Assembly: GCF_029910535.1 (NCBI RefSeq)
Contig: NZ_CP069362.1
Coordinates: 1,612,001 to 1,676,000, forward strand
Length of the DNA stretch: 64,000 nt
Direction of reading: 5' to 3'
DNA from: Marinitoga aeolica
Lineage (GTDB): Bacteria; Thermotogota; Thermotogae; Petrotogales; Petrotogaceae
Shown here: positions 63,824 through 64,000 of the stretch, in pieces
How the letters are laid out: each line of letters begins with the position of its first letter
How positions within the stretch are numbered: position 1 is the first letter of the stretch
The notes under the pieces: model-generated
What the model was told of the DNA's origin: nothing
The model's database searches: none
Seen by the model: only the letters and a program-made list of their open reading frames with translations
Made by a program: the position numbers and the translations under genes

Positions 63824-64000
63824 ATAATACCTCCAGCAATTCTTTATTTCAATTTTCGTTTATTACCACAATTCTTAAGTAATTATACATCAAAAATATT
63901 AAAAACTCAAAAAAGTAATTTTTAAAAATTTTGTTATCCATTATTATAAGTATAGCGTTATAATTAATTATACTTGACATAAAAAATCCTAATTAGGAGG
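63824..64000. other. Upstream region of a gene beginning outside the window
   Basis: Plus-strand TATAAT at 63959-63964 and an AGGAGG at the last six bases suggest that a plus-strand gene starts just past the window end. The small palindrome CCTAATTAGG precedes that site. Nothing else seen. Confidence 0.4.

Overview
The window looks like a chromosomal segment of a low-GC, flagellated bacterium of the Thermotogota, most likely order Petrotogales (a Marinitoga- or Petrotoga-like organism). This rests on remembered resemblance of several proteins to Thermotoga maritima families: a GH13 maltosyltransferase, a TM1570-type SPOUT methyltransferase beside TrmD, a TM1112-type cupin, and a protein-isoaspartate methyltransferase with a C-terminal extension. 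The species cannot be named from sequence alone. Coding density is high, genes are packed into overlapping operons, and TTG and GTG starts are used. I saw no insertion sequence, prophage or CRISPR array.

Layout. 1-2125 (minus): rapZ, murI, a ZapA-like gene and a coiled-coil gene, divergent from yajC-secD-secF (2270-4991). 5109-6311: flagellin, with a sigma-28-type promoter and a CsrA-type hairpin over its ribosome binding site. 6432-10500: an esterase, a PfkB-like protein lacking its catalytic motif, RNase E/G and an exported protein. 10632-16988: transaldolase, pcm, a degenerate ABC-like pair and pheST. 17064-22904: late flagellar operon flgM-flgN-flgK-flgL-fliW-csrA, in which FliW is a tandem duplication. 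22920-31874: tsaB, a YdjM-type membrane protein, a four-gene run ending in an unknown anchored protein, a fold-III PLP decarboxylase, lplA and rsmG. 31910-31998: tRNA-Ser(UGA). 32035-37114 (minus): ffh-rpsP-khpA-rimM-trmD-TM1570-rplS-lepB.

The ffh operon is preceded by nine perfect 65-bp tandem repeats plus a partial tenth (37121-37728), whose last copy supplies the ffh Shine-Dalgarno. This is the most unusual structure in the window. After it come a small membrane protein, a gate-domain transporter-like protein, tRNA-Ser(CGA) directly in front of the maltosyltransferase gene, and a Glu-Val-Phe tRNA cluster. From 54886 down to 42366 (minus) lie rpmH-rnpA-yidD-yidC-jag, then a long run yaaR-holB-ricT-DUF2905-tkt-rnc-radical SAM-rlmN-PASTA-rsgA-rpe-rdgB. 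The right end has an HD-GYP-like protein, a LysM protein, a Nif3-family protein, an MsmK/UgpC-type ATPase, an orphan Phd/YefM antitoxin with a palindromic operator, a cupin, fliE-flgC-flgB, csaB and an exported beta-propeller-like protein.

The genes point to two connected themes. One is late flagellar control: sigma-28 promoters at fliC and flgM, anti-sigma FlgM, double-domain FliW, CsrA, and a fliC leader shaped like a CsrA target, with a possible attenuator between flgM and flgN. The other is membrane-protein biogenesis and ribosome maturation: Ffh, YidC, SecDF-YajC, LepB, KhpA/KhpB, RimM, TrmD, RsmG, RsmB, RlmN, RsgA and RNase III. Functional calls come from motif and family recognition by eye; no database search was run.
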